NCBI RefSeq assembly: GCF_001456935.1
Contig: NZ_KQ758484.1
Span: 376,793-440,792 of the forward strand
Reading direction: 5' to 3'
DNA: 64,000 bases
From: [Bacillus] enclensis
Lineage (GTDB): Bacteria; Bacillota; Bacilli; Bacillales; Bacillaceae_B
The position numbers were made by a program, and so were the translations under genes. Under the pieces are notes generated by a model. The model made no database searches. It was not told the DNA's origin and saw nothing but the letters and a program-made list of their open reading frames with translations. Positions 50,320 through 59,137 of the stretch are shown piece after piece; position 1 is the first letter of the stretch, and each line of letters starts with the position of its first letter.

Positions 50320-52288
50320 GGAACTAATCATGCAAAGCCTGCGGAGTGTAGGCTGGCTGGGAATCGTCTATTTTATGGGGCTGTTGTTTGCGCTTCCGAT
50401 TGACATCCTGGGTAAACTGACGAACCCAAATCTTACTTATTACAACAATATCTATGAAAATCTTTTTAAAATGCAATATCCGATTCAAATGGGGCTGCTG
50501 TTCCTTATCCCGGTGTTACTGGCAGTGTTTCTGTTCCGCTACTTGCACGTAAAACACCCGGCGGATTTCATTCACAGTCTGCCGATCAAACGGAACAAGA
50601 TTTTCCATCATGCTTTGCTCACTGGACTGGGAATCCTGCTGATACCGATACTGCTAAATACACTATTCCTTCTGGGACTCTATTGGATTACTGAACTTAA
50701 TCTTTACATTGATGCAGCAGACATCTTCGCCTGGGCCGGAATCACACTGCTGATGTCTTTCCTTTTCTTCTTGACGGGAACGTTCATCGCCATGGTTACA
50801 GGCCTTTCGGCGGTGCAAGGCGCGCTGACCTACATCATTCTGTTATTGCCGGCAGGAATGTTCTTATTGGTTACCTTCAGCCTGAAGCAGATCTTGTTCG
50901 GCTATCCGACCGAATACTATTACAACATCCAAATTGAAGAATATTCTCCGATCGTCAAGGCGGCCATGCTCGAAAACAAAATGATTTCAGGATGGGACGC
51001 ACTGATTTATGCAGGATTGACGATTTTATTCTATGTACTCGCTCTTCTACTCTATAAAAATAGAAAAATCGAGACAGCATCACAGCCAATCACATTCAAA
51101 CTCCTTCAGCCGATTTTTAAATACAGCGTGACTTTCTGTGCCATGCTTGTCGGCGGTATGTACTTCACCGAAGTGCAGGGTCAGGGGTACTGGATGTGGT
51201 TTGGATACGTCGTTGGTGCCCTGATCGGTTATTATGTTGCAGAAATGATTTTACAAAAACACTGGAGAGTCTTTCACCACTGGAAAGGGTACGTTGTTTA
51301 CCTGCTTGTGATCGGCGCCGCTTCATTCCTGTTCCAATTCGACCTTTTTCAATATGAAAAGAAAGTGCCGGAAGCAGGCAGCATCAAGGAGGCGTATGTC
51401 GGTTACAGCTATTATGACTTATTTAACAGCGACAGTGAGATCATGATGAGCAGCGAGAATGGCTTCGTTCCAGAGATCAAACGCGATCCAATGCTGAAAG
51501 AAGAAGATTCGATCAAAGCAGTACGGAATCTGCACAAAGCCATCATTAATAAAGGAGAAACTTCGACCGGATACGACCGGATGCCTGCATTCTTTTACTA
51601 TAAATTAGAAGACGGAAGTACGCTGGTCCGAAGCTACGAAATCGAGCAAGGTGATCTGAAAGAGTACTACTCGGCTTTATACGAAACCCGGGAATACAAA
51701 GAAGCTACGAACGACATCTTCCACATCGATGAAGAGAAAATCGATAAATTGACGCTTCACCAGGAATACACCGCTGGAAAAACCGTCACAATTGTCGACC
51801 CTGAAGAAATCAAGGAAGCAATCGATATCTTAAAGAAAGAAATTTACAATGAGAGCTTCGACGATCAAAACAGATTGAGCACATTCTCCGTTGAGGTTCT
51901 GTTATCCAATAACCAGCGAACAGGTATAAGCATACGCAACACATATGATGAGTTCGAACAATGGCTTCGCGATAAAGGATACCTGGAGAAAATCAAAGTG
52001 ACAGCGGATGACATCGATTGGATCTATGTCATTGATAAAAAAGAACATACTCGTGAATTGATGAAAGCAGATTACCCCGGCGACATCTTCCCTAAACTGA
52101 AGGAACAAGGAACCGGACTTGAGATCAATGAAAAAGAAAAGCTGAATGAAATACTGGAGAAGCTCAGCTATGAGAGACAGCAAAATCCGTATCTCGTCGG
52201 CATCAAATACAAAGGACAACCGCATGTCGAAGTGATGGGCCTGACCGAAGAAGACGCTCCTTCCTTTGTAAAACAAGCTCTTGAATAA
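50291..52288 (+). CDS. ABC transporter permease with extracellular domain (YtrC/DUF6449-like)
   Basis: About 665 residues. The first 350 residues hold about eight to ten hydrophobic segments (RYLHVKHPADFIHSLPIKR is a conserved cytoplasmic loop). From about residue 360 a soluble, charged domain of 300 residues follows (YVGYSYYDLFNSDSEI, KTVTIVDPEEIKEAIDIL, VIDKKEHTRELMKADYPGDIFP), predicted outside. I choose the ATG at 50291 with a GGGG Shine-Dalgarno nine bases ahead; an ATG at 50282 is possible. Confidence 0.85.
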   Translation: MPSKTSWINKELIMQSLRSVGWLGIVYFMGLLFALPIDILGKLTNPNLTYYNNIYENLFKMQYPIQMGLLFLIPVLLAVFLFRYLHVKHPADFIHSLPIKRNKIFHHALLTGLGILLIPILLNTLFLLGLYWITELNLYIDAADIFAWAGITLLMSFLFFLTGTFIAMVTGLSAVQGALTYIILLLPAGMFLLVTFSLKQILFGYPTEYYYNIQIEEYSPIVKAAMLENKMISGWDALIYAGLTILFYVLALLLYKNRKIETASQPITFKLLQPIFKYSVTFCAMLVGGMYFTEVQGQGYWMWFGYVVGALIGYYVAEMILQKHWRVFHHWKGYVVYLLVIGAASFLFQFDLFQYEKKVPEAGSIKEAYVGYSYYDLFNSDSEIMMSSENGFVPEIKRDPMLKEEDSIKAVRNLHKAIINKGETSTGYDRMPAFFYYKLEDGSTLVRSYEIEQGDLKEYYSALYETREYKEATNDIFHIDEEKIDKLTLHQEYTAGKTVTIVDPEEIKEAIDILKKEIYNESFDDQNRLSTFSVEVLLSNNQRTGISIRNTYDEFEQWLRDKGYLEKIKVTADDIDWIYVIDKKEHTRELMKADYPGDIFPKLKEQGTGLEINEKEKLNEILEKLSYERQQNPYLVGIKYKGQPHVEVMGLTEEDAPSFVKQALE

Positions 52289-52500
52289 TGTAATGAGAAA
52301 GCTCTTTTCGTATACTTTGTTGCTATAGATAACGGGAAAATACCGGAACTTGGGTATTTTCGGGTTACCGGTCCGTTTCTTGTTGAAGGGTTGAGTTCGA
52401 AAAGAGCACGTCCACAGGCTATATTCAGGTATAAGCCTAGATACGAAAAGCAACAATCTTTTAGAAAACAGCCAATGAGAAAGAATCGAGGTGATATCCA

Positions 52501-53037
52501 GTGAGTGCCAAACTCATACACATTGAATCCCCAACATTCGAGGATGTATATATTCAATTTCACCGATTGATTTATCACATCGCCTATAAACTGACGAAGG
52601 ATGCCCATCTTTCAGAAGACATCGTACAGGAAACGTTCATGAAAGCATACCGGAAATGGGACACCCTGATTGATTTCAGAAAGATTCAGGGATGGCTTTC
52701 ATCGATTGCCAGCCGGACAGCCATCGACTTCATCCGGAAGGAATCAAAGCGCCGGGAAGAGCTGGTCGACGATCAGGAAACCTATGATTCTCCATTTATC
52801 TCGCGTGAAGCCAGATTGGTAGAATCCGAAGTCGACTTTCACCTGTTGGAAGAAGAAATTGAAGAAGGAATCGGGATGCTTCCTGCTGCGCAGCAGGAAG
52901 TCCTCCGGTTAAAAGCAATCCACGGTCTCAGTGATAAGGAGATCGCCCTCAGGCTCGACCTTAACCCTGCCACGGTCAAGACCCGGTACCACCGGGCGAG
53001 GAAACAGTTGAATGTATTATTGAATAAGACAGCTTGA
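52501..53037 (+). CDS. ECF-type RNA polymerase sigma factor
   Basis: 178 residues. Region 2 is YIQFHRLIYHIAYKLTKDAHLSEDIVQETFMKAYRKWD (landmarks LSEDIVQETFMKAY) and region 4 is LPAAQQEVLRLKAIHGLSDKEIALRLDLNPATVKTRYHRARKQL (landmarks LSDKEIALRL, ATVKTRYHRARK). The start is GTG at 52501 after GAGGTGATATCCA. No anti-sigma gene follows; the gene ends at a terminator. The 210-bp gap upstream holds the hairpin GAAAATACC/GGTATTTTC near 52335. Confidence 0.92.
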   Translation: MSAKLIHIESPTFEDVYIQFHRLIYHIAYKLTKDAHLSEDIVQETFMKAYRKWDTLIDFRKIQGWLSSIASRTAIDFIRKESKRREELVDDQETYDSPFISREARLVESEVDFHLLEEEIEEGIGMLPAAQQEVLRLKAIHGLSDKEIALRLDLNPATVKTRYHRARKQLNVLLNKTA

Positions 53038-53057
53038 TTTGTTAAATTATTGGGTAG

Positions 53058-53093
53058 AATCCCCGGAGCGTGCGTCGCTTTGGGGGTTTTTAT
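53058..53093 (+). terminator. terminator of the ECF sigma gene
   Basis: AATCCCCGGAGCG/CGCTTTGGGGGTT followed by T-rich DNA. Confidence 0.8.
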
Positions 53094-53094
53094 T

Positions 53095-53280
53095 TTTATT
53101 AGAGTTGTACGGGTGTAATTGGCGTTGCGGGGGTGGACCGAGCTGCGTTTGTATTCGGTGGTTGGGGCGTGATTAGTGTTTTTTGAGGTTTGTTGTGGTT
53201 TTATGACGTTATCGGCATTTTTGAGGCAGTGTGCGTATTGATTGCAATGCAGTTTGGCGTGTAATCAACGTTTTGAGCTC
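53095..53280. other. G/T-rich noncoding stretch
   Basis: About 185 bp unusually rich in G and T on the plus strand with no ORF; TTTTGAGG-like words recur at about 53181, 53219 and 53271. It directly precedes periodic array 3. Confidence 0.4.
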
Positions 53281-53321
53281 AATGAGCGCTATCACGTTGC
53301 TCCCGGAACGGCCGGAATCGG

Positions 53322-53652
53322 TGGAATCTTTTAATTTCAGCCTGGAATCTTTCGAAAACTGCAATTTTTCTTTGAATTCCAGGCATTAATCTTCGAATTC
53401 TGATGGATAATCTTCGAATTTCTAGAATAATTCCGTCACTTACCAAAAATGACCCATTCCTAACCCCTCTGACGACCTTACCGGCTGCCACTTTTGCTAC
53501 GGCTATAAAGGAGGAACCGCGGAATCTTTTAATTTCAGCCTGTAATCTTTCGAAAACTGGACTTTTTCTTTGAATTCCAGGCATTAATCTTCGAATTCTG
53601 ATGGATAATCTTCGAATTTCAGGAATAATTCCGTCACTTACCAAAAATGACC
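53322..53652. repeat. degenerate 21-nt periodic array 3 (core AATCTTTCGAA), duplicated
   Basis: AATCTT cores at 53325, 53346, 53388 and 53409 (steps of 21 or 42). The entire array is repeated after 198 bp: 53523, 53544, 53586, 53607. Each copy ends in TTCCGTCACTTACCAAAAATGACC. It lies in the 780-bp convergent gap between the sigma factor and dynamin-like genes. Confidence 0.9.
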
Positions 53653-53772
53653 AATTTTCAACTGCTCTGATGAAGTTAGTTTCATCTATTACTAAAAATA
53701 CCTAAATTCCATCCACCCAAAAACACCTCACCAGCCTCCTCCCCCGGTCCACTTCTCTCCCTATAAAACAAC

Positions 53773-53803
53773 AAAAAGCCGATTCACCAAAAGCGAATCG
53801 GCT
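53773..53803 (-). terminator. terminator of the TPR-GTPase gene
   Basis: On the minus strand AGCCGATTC/GAATCGGCT followed by T5. Confidence 0.8.
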
Positions 53804-53819
53804 CTCCCCACTATTCAGG

Positions 53820-56564
53820 TCAATAAGACGGACGTGTACTCCCTGCCCCTGCCTTCATCCTGTACTCATCATGAAGCAATTTCACTTCGAACAGGGTAAT
53901 CGGATCGAAATAGCGTTCCGGATGTTCTTTCATTTTTTTCAATGTCTCTTCTTCTGCCGCCACTTCTGCTTCTGTCTCTTTAATCGTAAGATCAAGCTGA
54001 TTGAACGGCTCTGCAAAGAATGATTGGATGTCCTGGTCCAGTGATTTTTCAAACAAATCGAATTGGACGAAAAACTTGTTCGCGACCGATTCGGCAGTTT
54101 CTGAATAATCTTCGTTTTCCAGGTAGCGTTTGTACTGAGTGTGAAGCAGGTTCTTGTTCTGAGGGATCCCTCCGAATAATTTGCCGGCACTCTTCAGCAG
54201 GAACTGACCGGGCTTGAACTTGAGAAGGATATTCTCCTTATCGATCTGCGCCCTGGTTCCCATCCTGCTTACATCCCTTTTCCAGTCGTCGACGACTTGG
54301 AAATCGCACTGCAGGACAACGCGGTCTTTACCGAATAACTCATTGAAGGTGGTGCTCATTTCATGTAAATAGTCCTGGCCGTCCTGCAGCTCCTGCCTTG
54401 AGGACTGAAGCCAGTTTTCCAGTAAGATCATGTAGCGCGGCATGAGATCTTCCTGGATATACGATTGGATCCTGGCGTTCATTGCTTCATTCAACTCGGT
54501 GTGAATCTGTCTGAAGTCACTTTCTTCCGTGATCAGATCCGAACAACCGCTCAGGATCTCAGGGACTTTCCTCGAGATTTCTTTTTTCATCTCTTCTTTC
54601 TTTTTGCGGAAAGAATCTTTTATATCCTTGGTTTTATCATGTTGCATGTCTTCCAGGTAAGTATGGAAGCCGTTCAGGCGGACAAGGATATCTTTATTTT
54701 TTTCGATTGCTTCTTGTAAACCAAGCTCCTGATTCTTTCGCTGGGAGAATAAATCTTTCAGCGTTTTCCTAACAAGATAGAAAAGCTTCACTCTCCGCTC
54801 ACGCTTCAGCTCGCCCGGATGATGGAAGTAATGATTTTTCAAAAATGCTTCCACATCGCGCTGCTGAAGGTGTACCGCTTCAAGTGATGAATACGGAAGC
54901 ACTTCAGCAGATGGGAACCATTCCCTGGCTTTGGTACGGGCCGATTCAATGATTTCTTCAGAATGGCCGGCATGGTCGATTTTATCCATCTTATTCAAAA
55001 GGAAATGGACATTTACGTGCTGACCGATCTCTTTCAATGTCCTCAGTGTCTTGCGGTCTTCAGCATTGAATGGTGCGTCTGCATTTAGCACATAGAGAAG
55101 GCCGTCTGCAGCGGGATAGAAGGAAGTCAGATCTTTCATTCCCCTGCTGTTAGCCTGTACGTCGATCAGCGCACTTCCATTCTTCTGAAGGAAATCGGAA
55201 GGCAGCCGGTACTCGACGAATGATTCCCTCTCCATTAACTCCTCGAAGTCAGCGATGCTTTCCACTTTCTCCGCACCGCGCTCATGGACCTCGGTTACTT
55301 CGACCTGGTCGCGGTGATATCTGTATACGACAGTCGAATGCTCTGCCTCACCCACGCTTTCCCCAAGCACGGATTGTACAAAGGAAGATTTACCGCTGGA
55401 TTCGCTGCCCGCAACCACAAGGTATTGCTGGCTTGTGTCAAGGAGCTGCTCGGCGATCCACTTCATTTTATAAGAGACAGGTGCACCGTTCCCCTCGGAC
55501 CAGCTGATGATTTTATTCAACAGGAGCAGGGTCTCTTCCATTTTGAAAGCAGGATATTCCCCTTGCAGGAGAAGCCTTTCCGCTTCTTCTACAACCTCGG
55601 GATCCATGGAATAAGCAAAGACGTCACTCCAGGCCATCACTGCTGCCGATGCAAACAGCGGCTGCTCTTGCTTGCTGATTTTCAGCCAGTTGGCCAATAG
55701 AGCAGGCATGAAGCCTTCGATTTCTTTTACCAGATACCCTTCTTCCAGGAAGTGAAGATAGGCATTCTGGAACTCGGCTGAGATCTCTCCCCAGCGTTCG
55801 CCGGTTTCCGGTTCCACATATTCAAAGATTGTGTTCACCGTGGCCATCCATTCAATATGAGTCTCCGGAACTTCCCTGAATGAGGTCCATAAGCTCTGAA
55901 CAAGATCCCTGAACAACGGACGATCTTTTTCATAGACGGCGATCAGCACATCGTAGAAATAATTCGGTGTGTATACTGACGTATATCCCATTTCCGCATA
56001 CTCCAGCAGGGAGCGGAACCATATTTCACTGCCTGTCCGGATCGATTCGCCCACAGCAAGGCCGACTGCATTTTTCCAGTCCTGCTGTTCTTCATAAAAC
56101 GTTTTTGCAAGTTGGGAAACATGCGGATAATCAGGGTCGATGCCGAGCGCTTTTTCAATGATGCGATACGCCGACTTCAGCTTGCTTCTTTCGATATAGA
56201 GATGGAACAGTTGAAGGGAAATCTCCATCGTCAGCACCGGATTTTCGGTCGAGATGCCTGTGTAGACATCCTCCGCTGAAGAAAGCATGCCCAGTGCATA
56301 ATACGAATCAGCGATGTTCTTCTTGGCCCATGGCTCGAGCTCGTTAAGGACGCTCTCCCATTTAAAGATGGCCGCTTCATAATCTTTGCTGTGAAAATAC
56401 ACCTCACCCTGCGCATAGCGGATGTACGTCAGGTCGTAGGGTTCGTTCTGCTGCTCCTCCACAAACGCAGCCCCCAGTACTTCAATAGGATGAAGGGTTG
56501 ATTCATTGTCTATTAAAAAAGTTTCATAAAACGACTTCTCCATCAATAATTTTTCTTCAGTCAT
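53820..56564 (-). CDS. TPR-containing dynamin-like large GTPase
   Basis: 914 residues. Residues 1-340 are helical tetratricopeptide-like repeats (AQGEVYFHSKDYEAAIFKWE, DSYYALGMLSSAEDVYTGI). The GTPase domain starts near 380: P-loop AGSESSGKSSFVQSVLG (residues 386-394), a DVQANSRG-type G3 and LLNKMDKIDHAG (G4, residue 524). Residues 600-900 form long coiled-coil-rich helices with KPGQFLLKSAGKLFGGIPQNK. This matches dynamin-like membrane-remodelling GTPases with an N-terminal TPR addition. Role unknown; no partner dynamin gene is adjacent. Confidence 0.75.
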   Translation of the reverse strand: MTEEKLLMEKSFYETFLIDNESTLHPIEVLGAAFVEEQQNEPYDLTYIRYAQGEVYFHSKDYEAAIFKWESVLNELEPWAKKNIADSYYALGMLSSAEDVYTGISTENPVLTMEISLQLFHLYIERSKLKSAYRIIEKALGIDPDYPHVSQLAKTFYEEQQDWKNAVGLAVGESIRTGSEIWFRSLLEYAEMGYTSVYTPNYFYDVLIAVYEKDRPLFRDLVQSLWTSFREVPETHIEWMATVNTIFEYVEPETGERWGEISAEFQNAYLHFLEEGYLVKEIEGFMPALLANWLKISKQEQPLFASAAVMAWSDVFAYSMDPEVVEEAERLLLQGEYPAFKMEETLLLLNKIISWSEGNGAPVSYKMKWIAEQLLDTSQQYLVVAGSESSGKSSFVQSVLGESVGEAEHSTVVYRYHRDQVEVTEVHERGAEKVESIADFEELMERESFVEYRLPSDFLQKNGSALIDVQANSRGMKDLTSFYPAADGLLYVLNADAPFNAEDRKTLRTLKEIGQHVNVHFLLNKMDKIDHAGHSEEIIESARTKAREWFPSAEVLPYSSLEAVHLQQRDVEAFLKNHYFHHPGELKRERRVKLFYLVRKTLKDLFSQRKNQELGLQEAIEKNKDILVRLNGFHTYLEDMQHDKTKDIKDSFRKKKEEMKKEISRKVPEILSGCSDLITEESDFRQIHTELNEAMNARIQSYIQEDLMPRYMILLENWLQSSRQELQDGQDYLHEMSTTFNELFGKDRVVLQCDFQVVDDWKRDVSRMGTRAQIDKENILLKFKPGQFLLKSAGKLFGGIPQNKNLLHTQYKRYLENEDYSETAESVANKFFVQFDLFEKSLDQDIQSFFAEPFNQLDLTIKETEAEVAAEEETLKKMKEHPERYFDPITLFEVKLLHDEYRMKAGAGSTRPSY

Positions 56565-56822
56565 AATGTCCTCCGATATATGTGATCCCTCTTGGAAAAA
56601 GGACTCACAGACTAGTCTATTGCTATCATTCTATCAGAATTTCACCCTTATAAAGTTTCATTTCCTTTTCATTTTCTAATTGATTCTTTATTCCGTGATT
56701 CATTCGACTCACTTTCATTACACAAGAAAGGACTACCCGTTACAAAAAGGCTACACCCTTTCGAAAACTGAATAGTCCTAAATATTTACCACCTTTTATG
56801 AAGGTGTAAACTCTGTTTTTTA

Positions 56823-56980
56823 TGCTTGCCGGGCCTGGCCGAGCCGCCTACGCTTTTGGTTCATCCAGCTCAGGCGGCTAGTCCCTCGAGGTCATAAGCT
56901 GAATCGGCCATGAAGGCAAAGAACGCCTTCCCGGCCGATTCTTCTTATGCTTGTCGGGCCTGACCGAGCCGCCTACGCTT
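56823..56980. repeat. family B repeat, copy 5 plus partial duplicate
   Basis: A full copy (about 56864-56980; central hairpin AATCGGCC..GAAGGC/GCCTTC..GGCCGATT) is preceded by a 35-bp fragment (56823-56857) repeating its CTTGCCGGGCCTGGCCGAGCC end. The right end codes for the last residues and stop of the MFS gene. The remaining part of the 56.56-56.82 kb gap shows nothing. Confidence 0.88.
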
Positions 56981-58147
56981 TTGCTGCTTACGGCCCTGCA
57001 TGACTGCCACGATGAATGCGAGTACGAGGAAGAAGCTTGAGATCTGGAACAGGACTCCGATATCGACGAATTGGGCAAGGACACCGAAAACAAGTCCGCT
57101 CAGCCCGATGCCGAGGTCGATGGATGAAAAGAACATTCCATTCGCCACTCCCCTGCGGTTATCCGGCGTCATCGACAGCGTCCATGACTGGAGGGTAGGG
57201 ATCAGCGAGCCGAATCCCACTCCGAACAGGATTCCCGATACGATGATCAGTGCGTCCGAATGGGCGAATGATAATGCCCACATGCCTGCAAATGTGATCG
57301 CTATGCAGAAAAGGACAAGTCCCTTCGGACCGTGGTCGTCAAACCACTTCCCTGCAACCGGTCTTGAAATGGAGGCCATGATGGCGTTGAACAAATAAAA
57401 CAGGAAGATATGCTGTATACCGCGCTCTTCCCCGAAAATGACGATGAAGGTGACGATCGAACCGTAGCCGAATGTGACCATGATCGTGATGAATGCAGGG
57501 AACCAGCTTGATTTTTCAATCAATGAACCCATATAGGAGAATTTAAGATCATCCTTTTTTGTTTCTTTCACGACTGCCGGAGTCTGATAACGGACCAGGG
57601 CAAGCAGGACGATGGCAATAACGCCAAGAACGCTGGATGTGATGATCAGATTCGTGAAGGTCGTCACTTGAAACAGATAGATTCCGAGACTCGGTGCGAT
57701 GATCATCCCGATGGTGATCGACAATCCGTAATAGCCCATCCCTTCACCAAGGCGGGATTTCGGCACGACATCGACGGCAGCCGTTCCGTTGACGGTCGTC
57801 GACCACCCCCACGCAAGACCGTGCACAAACCGGAACATCAAAAAGATCACGACGATCGAAGACAGTGGATAGATCACCGTAATGAGCAGCAATGAAACCA
57901 CCCCGATGATGACCAAAGGCTTCCGATCCTTATATTCAAGCATAAAGCCGATGAAAGGCCTGCTCAAAACCGCTCCGATTGAAAATAAAGTCGTCACCAG
58001 ACCGATTTCCAGACCTGACGCGCCAAGTGATTTGATATAAGGCGGCAAAGTCGGGATCAGCATTTGAAACGACATGAATACAAAAAGATTTCCCACCATC
58101 AACATAATAAAAGACCTTGTCCATAGAGGTTCTTTTGTTTTAGTCAC
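56945..58147 (-). CDS. MFS transporter with repeat-derived C-terminus
   Basis: 400 residues with 12 hydrophobic segments; MFS motif A region GFMLEYKDRKPLVIIG, and second-half KWFDDHGPKGLVLF. It resembles drug or sugar efflux MFS proteins of Bacilli (YfkF-like), substrate unknown. The last 11 residues (KRRRLGQARQA) and the TAA stop are encoded by repeat B copy 5, which therefore replaced the original 3' end. ATG at 58147; a perfect palindrome lies about 27 bp upstream. Confidence 0.85.
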   Translation of the reverse strand: MTKTKEPLWTRSFIMLMVGNLFVFMSFQMLIPTLPPYIKSLGASGLEIGLVTTLFSIGAVLSRPFIGFMLEYKDRKPLVIIGVVSLLLITVIYPLSSIVVIFLMFRFVHGLAWGWSTTVNGTAAVDVVPKSRLGEGMGYYGLSITIGMIIAPSLGIYLFQVTTFTNLIITSSVLGVIAIVLLALVRYQTPAVVKETKKDDLKFSYMGSLIEKSSWFPAFITIMVTFGYGSIVTFIVIFGEERGIQHIFLFYLFNAIMASISRPVAGKWFDDHGPKGLVLFCIAITFAGMWALSFAHSDALIIVSGILFGVGFGSLIPTLQSWTLSMTPDNRRGVANGMFFSSIDLGIGLSGLVFGVLAQFVDIGVLFQISSFFLVLAFIVAVMQGRKQQKRRRLGQARQA

Positions 58148-58173
58148 AGGAAATCCCCCTTTCTATTATTCAT

Positions 58174-58189
58174 TTATTCACGTGAATAA
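58174..58189. promoter_or_regulatory. palindromic operator candidate of the MFS gene
   Basis: TTATTCACGTGAATAA is a perfect 16-bp palindrome just upstream of the MFS start codon, suited to binding a dimeric repressor. No regulator gene is adjacent. Confidence 0.45.
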
Positions 58190-58429
58190 CCTATTCTAAG
58201 AATTTATTTCGAATTACTAAATAATAGCACATTCCGGAAAAAAGAGATATCATTTCATCCCAAAGATTTCTGCTATTTTCTTACAATGATTTCCCTCATT
58301 GAAAAGTTATCGATTTATACTATAATAGACAACATGACCAAAAGTTCTGAAAAATTAATTTGACTATCTATTTTTGAATATTTATTTATAAATTTGTATA
58401 AATATAACTTTTTTAAAGGAGGAAGCAGC

Positions 58430-59137
58430 TTGAACTATTCTTTACGGCCTTTGGGAGACAGTGCCGTCGTCATTCAATTGGGGAATGCAATTGAAACCGG
58501 CACGCATGAAAAGGTAAAGTTAGTCACATCCATATTAGAAGAAACTCCTCAAGAGTGGCTGGTCGATATCATCCCCGCTTTTACGACTGTCACCCTTTAT
58601 TACGATCCAATGCTGGTTTTACAGGAAAGAGAAGGACAACTTCCTTATGAAGGAGTCTGCTCACTATTGGCTGAATTGCTTACCGGCGATGCAGCACACA
58701 CTTCCGCTTCCGGCAGAGTCGTAGAAATCCCTGTATGCTACGGCGGGGAATACGGTCCTGATCTGGAAGAAGTGGCGGCCTATCATGGAATATCGGCGGA
58801 TGAGGTCATATCGAAGCACGCTAGCGGTGACTACCTTGTATACATGATCGGGTTTGCACCGGGCTTCCCGTATGTCGGAGGTTTAGACCCGGAACTTGCC
58901 ACACCGAGAAAAAAATCACCCCGCATGAAAATCCCGGCAGGCGCCGTGGGGATCGCCGGCGACCAGACAGGCGTCTACCCGATTGAAACGCCGGGCGGCT
59001 GGCAGCTGATCGGCCGGACTCCCCTGTCATTGTTCCAGCCGGATGAAGAGACCCCGAGTCTCCTTCAGGCGGGAGACCGCATTAAATTCGTTTCGATCTC
59101 TGAAGATGAATTTAAAGAAATGGAGGGAAAAGCATGA
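58430..59137 (+). CDS. pxpB: 5-oxoprolinase subunit PxpB (KipI-type)
   Basis: 235 residues. PxpB/KipI landmarks: YSLRPLGDSAVVIQLGN at the start, FTTVTLYYDP, VVEIPVCYGGEYGPDL, YMIGFAPGFPYVGGLDP and TPGGWQLIGRTPLSLF. With PxpC and PxpA it opens 5-oxoproline to glutamate using ATP. In B. subtilis KipI also inhibits the sporulation kinase KinA. The start is TTG at 58430 behind AAAGGAGG. The stop overlaps the pxpC start by 4 bp. Confidence 0.93.
   Translation: MNYSLRPLGDSAVVIQLGNAIETGTHEKVKLVTSILEETPQEWLVDIIPAFTTVTLYYDPMLVLQEREGQLPYEGVCSLLAELLTGDAAHTSASGRVVEIPVCYGGEYGPDLEEVAAYHGISADEVISKHASGDYLVYMIGFAPGFPYVGGLDPELATPRKKSPRMKIPAGAVGIAGDQTGVYPIETPGGWQLIGRTPLSLFQPDEETPSLLQAGDRIKFVSISEDEFKEMEGKA

Noticed and set aside
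53279-53644. 121-aa minus-strand open frame with 7-residue periodicity (EIRRLSI..RIRRLMP)
   Set aside because: It is the automatic translation of a 21-bp repeat array; no ribosome-binding site, no family resemblance, and the region is duplicated noncoding DNA.
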